From Paenibacillus sp. L3-i20 (lineage in GTDB: Bacteria; Bacillota; Bacilli; Paenibacillales; Paenibacillaceae): a stretch of 64,000 bases of DNA. Both the position numbers and the translations under genes were made by a program. The stretch spans positions 1,364,001 through 1,428,000 of the forward strand of contig NZ_BQME02000002.1 in NCBI RefSeq assembly GCF_022180385.2, read 5' to 3'. Each line of letters begins with the position of its first letter. Position 1 is the stretch's first letter. A model generated the notes under the pieces. That model did not search any database and was not told the DNA's origin. It saw only the letters and a list, made by a program, of their open reading frames with translations. Of this stretch, positions 34,841-42,694 are shown piece after piece.

Positions 34841-35054
34841 CTAGAAATTCAATCCAAGCGCATGATTAATATCACTAACCTGTTCTTTTGTAAGCTCGAT
34901 AGTTTGTCCCCCAAATCCTCCCTATGAAGCGCATATCAACCTCGTTTTTAAAACTCATGCAACAACTTTTGTACTCAATTTCAAAATTCATCATCTCCAG
35001 TCCAATGTATTTATCTGTTTTTGACTGGTATATTATTCCAATCAATCGAGCACC
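34841..35054 (-). pseudogene. Frameshifted relic upstream of the previous one
   Basis: One frame reads RLIGIIYQSKTDKYIGLEMM then NFEIEYKSC and, after NEVDMRFIG, breaks; the following frame continues GGQTIELTKEQVSDINHALG and ends LNF at the TAG. A one-base change near 34925 explains the break. No family is recognised. With the previous entry this shows minus-strand gene decay across some 520 bases. Confidence 0.4.
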
Positions 35055-35098
35055 TTAGTTATTGATGCCTACAAATATTAAAACAAGGAGTTTTGTGC

Positions 35099-35806
35099 AT
35101 GGACCATATTGTTATTTTAATCAGAAGTTTTTCTGCATTCGTAATTCTCATGTTAATTGCAAGAATATTGGGGAAACAAACACTTTCCAATATGAACTTT
35201 CACGAATTCGTGACGGCGGTCATATTGGGTGCTATGGCAGCTAACTTTGCATTTAACGAAAAGATACAAGTCATCCACCTATTAATAGCCCTGTCTGTTT
35301 TCACAATTACTTCTTTTGCTTTATCAAAACTGTTTCTGAAATATAGAAACTTTAAGATGTGGACTGAAGGAACACCAACCGTTCTCATAGAAGGGGGAAA
35401 TATTCTTGAAAATAACTTAAAAAAGAATAACATGACTATGGATTCTTTAAACCAGCAGCTTCGCCAGAAGGAGATTTTTGATATAGAAGAAGTGGAATAC
35501 GCCCTCCTTGAGATTAATGGAAAACTATCTGTTCAAAAGAAAAAAGAACTACAAACCGTGACATTAAAAGACATGAAGTTAAATGCAGGTAATGCCACTC
35601 AGTTCCCAATTGAGCTTATAATTGACGGACATATTTTGGTTGAGAACTTAAACTCCAATCATATTCCCGAATCATGGTTGCTATCTCAACTAAAGTCTCA
35701 TGGCACAAAATTAGAGAACATATTCTATGCCGTTAAAAGCAGCAATGGTCAGCTTTTTTTGGATGAATATAAAGATAAAATTAAACATCCGATTGATAAA
35801 GAATAG
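35099..35806 (+). CDS. DUF421/YetF family membrane protein (235 aa)
   Basis: Three N-terminal membrane segments (about 5-25, 38-55, 60-80), the family motif LIARILGKQTLSNMNFHEFV and then a cytosolic alpha/beta domain with TPTVLIEGGNILENNLKKNN. YetF-like proteins are common in spore formers, and related DUF421 proteins (2Duf) in mobile spoVA operons raise spore heat resistance; this protein lacks the extra DUF1657 domain. AAGGAG is 8 bases before ATG 35099; TTG 35093 is too close. The physiological role here is unknown. Confidence 0.88.
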   Translation: MDHIVILIRSFSAFVILMLIARILGKQTLSNMNFHEFVTAVILGAMAANFAFNEKIQVIHLLIALSVFTITSFALSKLFLKYRNFKMWTEGTPTVLIEGGNILENNLKKNNMTMDSLNQQLRQKEIFDIEEVEYALLEINGKLSVQKKKELQTVTLKDMKLNAGNATQFPIELIIDGHILVENLNSNHIPESWLLSQLKSHGTKLENIFYAVKSSNGQLFLDEYKDKIKHPIDKE

Positions 35807-35828
35807 TATTTTCATTAATCTAACACTT

Positions 35829-35857
35829 CACCTCCTCAGGCAAACGCACATATATTA
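35829..35857 (+). promoter_or_regulatory. Possible sigma-K promoter
   Basis: CAC, 17 bases, then CATATATTA, which fits the mother-cell sigma-K pattern (AC-16/17-CATAnnnTA). It is about 30 bases upstream of the 79-residue gene. The consensus is loose, so this is only suggestive. Confidence 0.3.
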
Positions 35858-35886
35858 ATGCAGGTGAAATTGGGAGGGAACAACAT

Positions 35887-36126
35887 TTGGATATCAATAA
35901 CGATTTACGTGATATCGAAATCGCCAAGCTGGCTTTTATAGGAGCCTCGATTGCTACAATAGGCGATGGGATAGCCGCGCTTGCTGCAGGATTGGCGCTC
36001 GACGCTTTACAACAAGATTATCAAGCACTTAATAATAAACGTAATTCAGCAGTTATAGGATCTTCTCAAGAACAATTAGATTATTTTATAAACGAATTAG
36101 TTAAGATCAGGAATATTGCCGATTGA
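35887..36126 (+). CDS. Small protein of unknown function (79 aa), TTG start
   Basis: Begins MDINNDLRDIEIAKLAFIGA, with an alanine/glycine-rich hydrophobic segment (AFIGASIATIGDGIAALAAG, about residues 16-35) that may associate with membrane, and a helical tail. GGGAGGG precedes the TTG. The family is not recognised. A sigma-K-like promoter upstream suggests, weakly, late mother-cell expression. Confidence 0.7.
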   Translation: MDINNDLRDIEIAKLAFIGASIATIGDGIAALAAGLALDALQQDYQALNNKRNSAVIGSSQEQLDYFINELVKIRNIAD

Positions 36127-36171
36127 CAAGAATCCGTATATTAAGCTTAATCAAACTTTGATTCAAAAGGA

Positions 36172-36606
36172 GTGAATAAGATACAATACTACACTAGGCA
36201 GCCTTCTACAAATATAAAGATTGTTGCCGATTTAACCAAAGCTTTAAATGGTGAGTTTCACGCTATTCACTGTTATGAGCAATTATCAAATCAGGCCCCA
36301 ACACAAGAAATTAAAAATCGAATCCTTGAAATAAGAAATGACGAAATTAGGCATTATCACTTGATCTCCCGAATATACACATATCTAACAGATATGACAC
36401 ATTCTCCTCAACTAACTGGACAATGTGCCGCTAACTTTAGAAGTGGAGTGCTTGCATCATTTAAGGATGAACAAGAAACAGTCGATTTTTATCATAAAAT
36501 CGCAAGAGAAACCAATGATGCTTTCATCAGGGAGACGTTTCAACAAGCCGCATCCGATGAACAAAATCACGCAGTATGGTTTTTGTATTGTTTGAATCAT
36601 CAATAA
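36172..36606 (+). CDS. Ferritin-like (rubrerythrin-type) four-helix protein (144 aa)
   Basis: Four helices carry the diiron ligand pattern: ALNGEFHAIHCYEQL (first Glu and ExxH), IRNDEIRHYHLISRIY (ExxH), DEQETVDFYHKIARE and AASDEQNHAVWFLYCL (ExxH). Such proteins oxidise or store iron or scavenge peroxide. The annotated GTG start is only one base from its AAAGGA, so another nearby start is possible, including an ATA eight bases on. The diiron ligands appear intact. It ends in a terminator. Confidence 0.82.
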   Translation: MNKIQYYTRQPSTNIKIVADLTKALNGEFHAIHCYEQLSNQAPTQEIKNRILEIRNDEIRHYHLISRIYTYLTDMTHSPQLTGQCAANFRSGVLASFKDEQETVDFYHKIARETNDAFIRETFQQAASDEQNHAVWFLYCLNHQ

Positions 36607-36610
36607 TCTG

Positions 36611-36632
36611 CCGGCACTTTTGCCGTTTTTCT
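36611..36632 (+). terminator. Terminator of the ferritin-like gene
   Basis: CGGCA and TGCCG with a CTTT loop, followed by TTTTTCTT, just after the stop. Confidence 0.75.
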
Positions 36633-36691
36633 TATTGCGCATTATGTGTCTACTGCGCAATTTCCCTATTCGTTTAGTTGTATCGCGCTCG

Positions 36692-36794
36692 CTAACGCTT
36701 AGCTTTTCCGCACTGACGACATTTGTAACTGGTTTTACGAGTCATACTCCACATGTAATCGTGGCCGAATAAAATACATTTTCAATTCATTCAT
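36692..36794 (-). pseudogene. Frameshifted small zinc-ribbon gene
   Basis: ATG 36794 (MNELKMYFI) shifts frame after about nine codons and continues GHDYMWSMTRKTSYKCRQCG and KAKR to a stop. The YKCRQCG segment resembles short phage/element zinc-ribbon proteins. AAGCGGTGAAC precedes the ATG. One base change explains the break. Confidence 0.4.
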
Positions 36795-36843
36795 GTTCAC
36801 CGCTTATTCATAGAATTACTTCGTCACTTCGTCGGAATTCACA

Positions 36844-36961
36844 CTACTTCCTGTGCGCTCTAAGCTTTTCTTGCAGATCGTGCATTGTTATTCCTGCCTG
36901 CCCAATTTCTTCTTTAAATTCCTTCGGCACATCCGTTTGCTCCAATATAAAATTCTGTCAC
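36844..36961 (-). pseudogene. Frameshifted small gene (about 38 codons)
   Basis: AGGAGG precedes a GTG at 36961 (MTEF). An extra T in a four-T run would restore the frame to ILEQTDVPKEFKEEIGQAGI and TMHDLQEKLRAHRK. The strong ribosome-binding site suggests that the gene was once functional. The frame break may also be a sequencing error. Confidence 0.4.
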
Positions 36962-37137
36962 AATGACCTCCTGCTAAATTTGTTACATCGATCGTTTGAC
37001 CAATGCGAACAATAACCGGTGCTGGGCTTTTTATGACTAACTTCATTAAACCGCGGGCTATTCTTCGTTTTGTATTATCAGCTAGTTCCTTCTTTCGAGT
37101 GAAATGCTAGGGCAAAGAATAGACCAATCAATGACAT
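36888..37137 (-). pseudogene. Frameshifted small membrane-protein gene
   Basis: GGAGGCGAACG precedes ATG 37137, which reads MSLIGLFFALAFHSK and then leaves frame near 37100; the next frame continues ELADNTKRRIARGLMKLVIK and SPAPVIVRIGQTIDVTNLAG. One indel in an AAAGAAGG tract would join them. The true 3' end is uncertain because the frame runs on into the next relic. Together with the two entries before it, this forms a decayed minus-strand operon. Confidence 0.4.
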
Positions 37138-37223
37138 CGTTCGCCTCCGACGAATCGAGCTTTCTGTACGACTTATGATAAGTATCCAACAAACCTTGAA
37201 GCCTTATAAACGAGTAAAAGCAA

Positions 37224-37649
37224 GTGGTAAGAATCAAAACGCTTCTACCTGACGCTCTAAGTGAGATTAAAACGCATAGGACTGCAAGTATTAAATTGCG
37301 TTGGGAACAAATACAACAATGTGAAAACGAACAGGATTTAATGAAGTTACAGAAAAATTACGAACAACGTGATTTAGTACTTTGCCAACCAAACGGTGAC
37401 CCAGTTAGCCTTGACAATTTTGATAAGTTTTTTAAACGGATATTGAAAAACACTAACATGCGTGTAATCCGTTTTCACGATCTACGACACATTTGCGCTT
37501 CCCTTTTATTGGGTGCTGGAGTTCATCCGAAAATCGTGCAAGAACTTCTAGGTCACGCATCGATCAAATTTACACTAGACACATATTCTCATATGTTACC
37601 TAACATGCAAAAGGATGCTCTAATAACATTGGACAAGCTTCTAAAATAA
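37224..37649 (+). pseudogene. Tyrosine integrase remnant (C-terminal catalytic half)
   Basis: The 141-residue frame carries the catalytic C-terminus of a phage-type tyrosine recombinase: HDLRHICASLLLGAGVHP (HxxR), LLGHASIKFTLDTYSHMLP (His and the catalytic Tyr). The first catalytic Arg and the N-terminal arm- and core-binding domains are missing. Upstream, another frame reads RVKASGKNQNAS, which matches the preceding part of the catalytic domain and shows a frameshift near 37240. Certainly a remnant; activity is not expected. Confidence 0.85.
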
Positions 37650-37692
37650 TGTCCCATAGAGTCCTGTGATTGCTTTTTATTATTAATACTTT

Positions 37693-37711
37693 CCTACCAA
37701 AAACCTTCCAA
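37693..37711. repeat. CCTACCAA-type repeat pair (right end of element)
   Basis: CCTACCAA at 37693 and CCTTCCAA at 37704, 11 bases apart, 45 bases after the integrase remnant; they match the array at 31562-31626. Confidence 0.6.
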
Positions 37712-37725
37712 CACTCTATTTCGAT

Positions 37726-37768
37726 CAAAAAAAACGCCACAAACCCTTATGTATCAAGGTTTGTGGCG
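37726..37768 (-). terminator. Terminator of ppiB (and attachment-like core)
   Basis: CGCCACAAACCTTGAT...AAGGGTTTGTGGCG on the minus strand, followed by eight T residues, after ppiB. Its AAACCCTTAT is shared with the other end of the element, so the terminator may have been the insertion target. Confidence 0.8.
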
Positions 37769-37842
37769 ATTTTCAAATTAAATAATTGATCTTCCTGCCC
37801 AGCAAGAAAAACAATTACAAATGTATAACTAAATGCAAATTA

Positions 37843-38274
37843 TTAAACATCCAAAACTTCAACCTTTTCCATCTTGTCTCCGCCTTTAAGTGCGTCAACA
37901 AACTCCATACCTTTTGTTACTTTGCCAAACACTGTGTGTCCGCCATCAAGATGTGGCTGTGGTTGGTAACAGATGTAGAATTGACTTCCACCTGTGTTGC
38001 GTCCAGCATGAGCCATAGCAAGAGTTCCGCGCTCATGTTTGTTAGGATTGATTTCACAATTGATTGTGTAACCAGGACCGCCTGCACCGCTACCATTAGG
38101 ACAACCGCCTTGAGCTACGAAACCTGGAATAACGCGGTGGAACGACAATCCATTGTAGAAACCATCGTTTACTAGTTTTTCGAAGTTTGCAACCGTATTA
38201 GGAGCATCCGTATCGAACAAGTCCAAATGAACTTCTCCACCGTTTGCTAGTTTAATTTTTGCTTGTTTTGCCAT
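37843..38274 (-). CDS. ppiB: Peptidyl-prolyl cis-trans isomerase (cyclophilin)
   Basis: A 143-residue cytosolic cyclophilin. The catalytic arginine motif [13 protein letters not shown] (near residue 49) and [20 protein letters not shown] (near 97) are conserved. There is no signal peptide. In B. subtilis ppiB stands between lysA and the rib genes, and here it keeps that place, except for the inserted element. Confidence 0.96.
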   Translation of the reverse strand: MAKQAKIKLANGGEVHLDLFDTDAPNTVANFEKLVNDGFYNGLSFHRVIPGFVAQGGCPNGSGAGGPGYTINCEINPNKHERGTLAMAHAGRNTGGSQFYICYQPQPHLDGGHTVFGKVTKGMEFVDALKGGDKMEKVEVLDV

Positions 38275-38325
38275 TTTGCATCTACCTCTCTTTATCCGAA
38301 TAGTACTACGTTACCAATTTTGCAC

Positions 38326-39657
38326 TTACTTCGCAAGTGTGGATTTTTGCAGTCTTACCGGAATAACGTCATTGCACACAATATTGTCCAGAGATTCACG
38401 CTTAACAGCTAGATCAGCAGAGCCATCTTTGACAAATACTACTGCTGGACGACGTATACGATTATAGTTGCTCGCCATCGCATAATTGTACGCACCTGTA
38501 CAGAATACAGCCAACAGATCTCCGCCTACAGCCTTAGGAAGCTCAAGATCCCAAATAAGCATATCACCGCTCTCACAGCACTTACCAGCGATTGATACGG
38601 TTTCTTCCACTGCATCATTTGCACGATTCGCCAAAATAGCTTCGTATTTCGATTGATATAATGCTGGACGAGGATTGTCTGTCATACCGCCGTCAACTGC
38701 AATATATTTGCGAACACCCGGAATGTGCTTGCTTGTCCCAACTGTATATAACGTTGTTCCTGCATCTCCAACCATACTACGACCTGGCTCAACCCAAATT
38801 TCAGGAAGCGGGAAATCTGCTTTTGAGAAATTTGTTTTGATCGCATCTGTAATCGCGCCTACATATTCACTAATTGGAAGCGGAGTGTCTCCGTCTACAT
38901 AACGGATACCAAAACCTCCACCCAAGTTAATCACTTTAAACGTTAATCCAAGCTCAGAACGAATGGAAACTGCAAATTCGGATACTTTATCTACAGCCAT
39001 ACGGAAGCCTTCAACTTCGAAAATCTGTGAACCAATATGTGAATGTACTCCAAGAACGATTAGATTGGATAAACCCATCGCTGCTACAATCGCTTGCTTA
39101 GCGGAGCCATTTCCTAAATCGAAACCAAACTTGGAATCTTGTTGTCCTGTCGAAATATAATCATGTGTATGTGCTTCTACTCCTGGTGTAATCCGAAGCA
39201 AAATGTTTACTTTTTTGCCTTTATCACCAGCTAATGCATTAAGCAAGTCAAGCTCGTTAAAGTTGTCCACAACAAAACAGCCGATTCCTGCATCTAACGC
39301 CATATTGATCTCATCTGGTGTTTTGTTGTTGCCATGGAAGTGAATACGTTCAACTGGGAACCCAGCTTGCAAGGCAGTATATAGCTCGCCGTCGGATACA
39401 ACGTCTAAAGAAAGTCCCTCTTGCTCAGCAATCGCACACATTGCCATAACGCTAAAGGCTTTACTCGCATAAGCCACTTGAAACTTTAATCCGGAAGCTT
39501 TAAATGCCTCTACATATTCGCTTGCACGTTTGCGAATTAATGCTTCATCCACAATATATAACGGCGTGCCGAACTCCTTTGCCAAATCGGTTACGTCACA
39601 ACCACCGATCTCTAAATGACCATTAGTGTTAATGTTGCTAGTTCCATGTAGAAACAT
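38326..39657 (-). CDS. lysA: Diaminopimelate decarboxylase
   Basis: A 443-residue pyridoxal-phosphate enzyme that makes lysine from meso-diaminopimelate. The PLP-lysine motif is in VAYASKAFSVMAM (near 55); a glycine loop in INLGGGFGIRY and the active-site CESGDML (near 348) are present. ATG 39657 follows GAGGGG at five bases; the longer frame from 39711 has no site. Its Shine-Dalgarno can weakly pair with CCCCTC at 39739-39734. Confidence 0.95.
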   Translation of the reverse strand: MFLHGTSNINTNGHLEIGGCDVTDLAKEFGTPLYIVDEALIRKRASEYVEAFKASGLKFQVAYASKAFSVMAMCAIAEQEGLSLDVVSDGELYTALQAGFPVERIHFHGNNKTPDEINMALDAGIGCFVVDNFNELDLLNALAGDKGKKVNILLRITPGVEAHTHDYISTGQQDSKFGFDLGNGSAKQAIVAAMGLSNLIVLGVHSHIGSQIFEVEGFRMAVDKVSEFAVSIRSELGLTFKVINLGGGFGIRYVDGDTPLPISEYVGAITDAIKTNFSKADFPLPEIWVEPGRSMVGDAGTTLYTVGTSKHIPGVRKYIAVDGGMTDNPRPALYQSKYEAILANRANDAVEETVSIAGKCCESGDMLIWDLELPKAVGGDLLAVFCTGAYNYAMASNYNRIRRPAVVFVKDGSADLAVKRESLDNIVCNDVIPVRLQKSTLAK

Positions 39658-39792
39658 TGCTACCCCTCGCTTTTCTTCTACTGCATTTAGTAGACAAATT
39701 TTGGTTTGCATCTATAGCAACAGTATAACGCAAGAGGGGCGCATCCGAAATGGATAATTTCACATTTCATTTGTATTTTTGCACAATTACTA

Positions 39793-41439
39793 CTAATTCG
39801 GCATCTTGTCTCTTTCTTGCGGACGCAGGATGTTAGGTCTTGTACGATTATGCAAAACGGGTTGGCGGATTATAATATTCCAAAGCGCTTTTGCATCGAA
39901 TGGTATGATAGGCCACATGTACGGTCTATTCACTGAACGTTCATTGACAAGGATGAGCATTATAACAGTTGTTGAAATTACTAATCCCGCAACATTAAAA
40001 GCAGCTACTGCTGATAGTAGAACTAACCTAACGATACGATTCGCAAGGCCTAGCTCATAGCTTGGTGTTGCAAACATACCAATCGCAGCAATAGCCATGT
40101 AAAGAATGACTTCATTGACAAAAACACCTGTTTTTACAGCGATGTCACCAATCAATATAGCAGCAACAAGCGACATTGCAGTAGCAAGCGACTTGGGAGT
40201 ATGAACAGATGCCATACGCAGTAAGTCAACGCCGATTTCAGCTAAAACAAATTGGACATACAGCGGTATTTTCCCTGTTTTGTTAGGACCAATGAACTCA
40301 AATATCGCCGGCTCAAATTCAGGATGCATAACAAACAAAAGCCAAAGGGGCAACAAAAACAGTGAAGCAAAGATGCCAATAAATCTAACCCACCGTAAAT
40401 AGGTTCCGATAAATGGCGTTTGCCGATTTTCTTCAGCATGCTGCATGAGATCAGCATAACCTGTAGGTAATGTCATAACACTCGGAGAAGTGTCTACAAA
40501 AATTGCCACTGCACCCTCCAGCATATGAGATGCTACTGTATCTGGCCGCTCCGAATAACGAACGAGCGGGAATGGACTCCAGCCTCTTTTGATCGTTGCT
40601 TCCTCAAGCTGCTTGTCTGCAAGAGGCAATCCATCAATTTTCACCATTGCTATCTTTTCTTTGATCGACTTCAACATCTCTTTATCGACGATATCATCTA
40701 TATACGCAATGCAAACATCTGTCTTCGTACGTTCTCCAACACTGACCAGCTCGTAACGAAGCATTGGATCACGCAATCTTCTTCGCACCAAAGAAACATT
40801 GACCATTAACGTCTCAATAAAACCATCGCGGCTGCCTCGTACAACCTTTTCTAAGGATGGCTCCTCCAAACCTCGTGCAGGGAAGTTTTTGGCATCAATT
40901 TTGATCGCTTGCGACTCGCCATCGATAAACAATGCAGTCCCACCGGATAAGACACAATAGATAAGATTGTCCCAATCGTCTTCCAGGTTCACCTGTGCCG
41001 CCGGCACATAAAGATCTAGAAAAGAATGCAGAGCTCCACTATCTAAGTCCTCAGAATGGAGATAGGATAGCCTCTTCAACACCTCGGTAAGTATTTCTTC
41101 TTTCACTAGACCATTCATGCAAAACATTACTGTACGTATTTCACCAAAGGTCATTTCTCTAACGACAATATCGAAGCTTGTCTTATAGCCAAGCTCCACT
41201 TCTAATCGGTGAAGCACCTCTTCCAAATTGGATGGAATGCCCCTTTTCTTTTTTTTATCGCCTTCGCTCTGTGAAGATGAATGTTGTCCAGCAGTATGTT
41301 CTTTTTGACTCGCTCCAAGAGCGTAGCTCCCGCCTTTTTGCGACTCTTCTTGTTGTTGTTCCTCCGACATCTTGCCTTGCGGAGAATTCTTTTCATCATC
41401 GCTAGCATCTTGCTCATTGCCATCCTGATGTTCACTCAT
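39793..41439 (-). CDS. spoVAF: Stage V sporulation protein AF / GerA-family protein
   Basis: A 548-residue protein of the GerA family: a hydrophilic, glutamine/serine-rich N-terminus (1-65), a soluble domain (70-290) and about five to six membrane segments in the C-terminal half (from residue 315, FIGTYLRWVRFIGIFASLFL). SpoVAF associates with the spore inner-membrane dipicolinate channel. Long low-complexity N-terminus is unusual compared with the 493-residue B. subtilis protein. Confidence 0.9.
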   Translation of the reverse strand: MSEHQDGNEQDASDDEKNSPQGKMSEEQQQEESQKGGSYALGASQKEHTAGQHSSSQSEGDKKKKRGIPSNLEEVLHRLEVELGYKTSFDIVVREMTFGEIRTVMFCMNGLVKEEILTEVLKRLSYLHSEDLDSGALHSFLDLYVPAAQVNLEDDWDNLIYCVLSGGTALFIDGESQAIKIDAKNFPARGLEEPSLEKVVRGSRDGFIETLMVNVSLVRRRLRDPMLRYELVSVGERTKTDVCIAYIDDIVDKEMLKSIKEKIAMVKIDGLPLADKQLEEATIKRGWSPFPLVRYSERPDTVASHMLEGAVAIFVDTSPSVMTLPTGYADLMQHAEENRQTPFIGTYLRWVRFIGIFASLFLLPLWLLFVMHPEFEPAIFEFIGPNKTGKIPLYVQFVLAEIGVDLLRMASVHTPKSLATAMSLVAAILIGDIAVKTGVFVNEVILYMAIAAIGMFATPSYELGLANRIVRLVLLSAVAAFNVAGLVISTTVIMLILVNERSVNRPYMWPIIPFDAKALWNIIIRQPVLHNRTRPNILRPQERDKMPN

Positions 41440-41472
41440 TTGCTGGTCACCCCTTTCAAATTAATCGTTAAA

Positions 41473-41901
41473 CTACCACTGAAATACGAGCCAATCAAAT
41501 AGTGACCCTAACGTCTTTCCTAATACCATGGCCATGACCAAACTCGCAATAAAACGAGACAGCTTCATTCGTTTTGCCAATATCGGCAATACATTCATCA
41601 CCTCGGTCAGCGCAGCAGCTAACATGCCTACAAATATGCCATCGAATAATCCTGAAACACTGATTAAACTTACATAAGGCAGATTCAGTCTCCAATCCAT
41701 AAAATCTGCAAATGTCCAATACAGCGAACCACTTACAATTGCTGTTTCGAACCAAATAGACATTCGGAACGCTCTGGCTAGCTGCGCTAAGCGAGGAATG
41801 AGGTCAAATACGATAAGAAGAGCAACTAACCCGCTTCCTACCGCTAAGCCGCCTGCAAGACCTAATATGGCGATAAAAAGATTAGAAGCCAATTCAATCA
41901 T
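41473..41901 (-). CDS. spoVAB: Stage V sporulation protein AB
   Basis: A 142-residue membrane protein with four hydrophobic segments, beginning MIELASNLFIAILGLAGGLA. The ATG at 41901 overlaps the spoVAA stop; an open frame from 41967 is read-through of spoVAA. It keeps the family core LIPRLAQLARA and LFDGIFVGMLAAALTEVMNV. It is part of the dipicolinic-acid channel operon transcribed in the forespore. Confidence 0.9.
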   Translation of the reverse strand: MIELASNLFIAILGLAGGLAVGSGLVALLIVFDLIPRLAQLARAFRMSIWFETAIVSGSLYWTFADFMDWRLNLPYVSLISVSGLFDGIFVGMLAAALTEVMNVLPILAKRMKLSRFIASLVMAMVLGKTLGSLFDWLVFQW

Positions 41902-42544
41902 AGGGGCCGCCTTCTTGCTGGTCGATATGATTTTTTTTGCGCATCTCATCTGCAATAACATAATCATTTAAGTTTTCTTGATACATAAACAACTCGACCT
42001 CAAGTGGATTCGGTTCCTCATTAAACCGCTTTTTAAACAGATGGTTGAAAAATAGTACCATGCCTAAACCGATACCAACCGAATAAGGAATTTGGAACCA
42101 GAGCGGATGATCCTCCCGTTTCCCTGTTATTAGTTCAACAATTCGAATATGAACATCTTTCATATTCACATCCGTATGAAAGTTCATAATCGCAAGACCT
42201 GCGCCGAAAAAAAGTAGAAGCCACGCCAGTACAAGAACAACATATCGCGGCTTAACTGGCTTATCGGCAACCATCAGTAGCACCTGAGGGTCACCGTAAG
42301 GCTCAATGGCAATATTGGGCGTCATTTGCCGCAACGATTTTACAATTTGCAAAAGATCGATAACGACGCGATTTCCATCTGATTTGTCATGCTTGTAGAG
42401 TACTAGCTCTGTTAAACGTTCCTCCATTTCTTCATCATCAGTTAGTAACCTTGCTATTTGCCCTAGTGTCACCGTTTGGGACGACTTTATATATATTCTT
42501 TTTTTGAGACGCAGATAGAGAACTGAATGGCTAGAAACGTCCAT
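41894..42544 (-). CDS. spoVAA: Stage V sporulation protein AA
   Basis: A 216-residue protein with an N-terminal soluble domain (1-95, beta-grasp-like region VYLRLKKRI type) and two membrane segments (about 101-118 and 152-170). It starts the cluster, behind a near-consensus sigma-G promoter, and couples into spoVAB. B. subtilis SpoVAA is 206 residues. Confidence 0.9.
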   Translation of the reverse strand: MDVSSHSVLYLRLKKRIYIKSSQTVTLGQIARLLTDDEEMEERLTELVLYKHDKSDGNRVVIDLLQIVKSLRQMTPNIAIEPYGDPQVLLMVADKPVKPRYVVLVLAWLLLFFGAGLAIMNFHTDVNMKDVHIRIVELITGKREDHPLWFQIPYSVGIGLGMVLFFNHLFKKRFNEEPNPLEVELFMYQENLNDYVIADEMRKKNHIDQQEGGPYD

Positions 42545-42585
42545 ATGTCATCATCCCTTCTGCCTAAACTTGGTGTGATCCCCAT

Positions 42586-42616
42586 TAGTATGAGACGAGG
42601 AGGATAAGGATACTCA
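42586..42616 (-). promoter_or_regulatory. Sigma-G promoter of spoVA
   Basis: TGAGTA, 18 bases, then CATACTA on the minus strand, about 40 bases before the spoVAA ATG. The -10 element matches the forespore sigma-G consensus exactly and the -35 differs at one position, in agreement with sigma-G control of spoVA in Bacillus. Confidence 0.75.
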
Positions 42617-42656
42617 GCCAATTTCATACAATCTGAATTGAATAAACTACCAATTA

Positions 42657-42694
42657 ACAAAAAAAAGACCAAACCGCCTACTGGGCGATTTGAT
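42657..42694 (-). terminator. Terminator overlapping the end of sigF
   Basis: GATCAAATCGCC and GGCGGTTTGGTC on the minus strand, with a five-base loop that contains the sigF stop, followed by TTTTTTTTG. It separates spoIIA from spoVA. Confidence 0.85.

Larger units (their letters stand above)
31485..37750. mobile_element. Degraded integrative element between the rib leader and ppiB
   Basis: Everything between the FMN riboswitch and ppiB is foreign to the conserved gene order. It contains an Xis-like protein at one end, the C-terminal half of a tyrosine integrase at the other, small regulators, small cargo genes, and several frameshifted relics. A shared AAACCCTTAT, set in similar hairpins (31485-31494 and 37741-37750), and CCTACCAA repeats near both ends are candidate attachment and integrase arm sites. 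No transfer, replication or virion genes remain. The boundaries are estimates. Confidence 0.65.

Noticed and set aside
35093..35098. TTG start for the DUF421 gene
   Set aside because: AAGGAG is too close; ATG 35099 has the proper spacing.
39655..39739. Shine-Dalgarno-masking hairpin before lysA
   Set aside because: CCCCTC at 39739-39734 can pair with the GAGGGG site, but it is only six base pairs across a loop of about 65 bases and has no further support.
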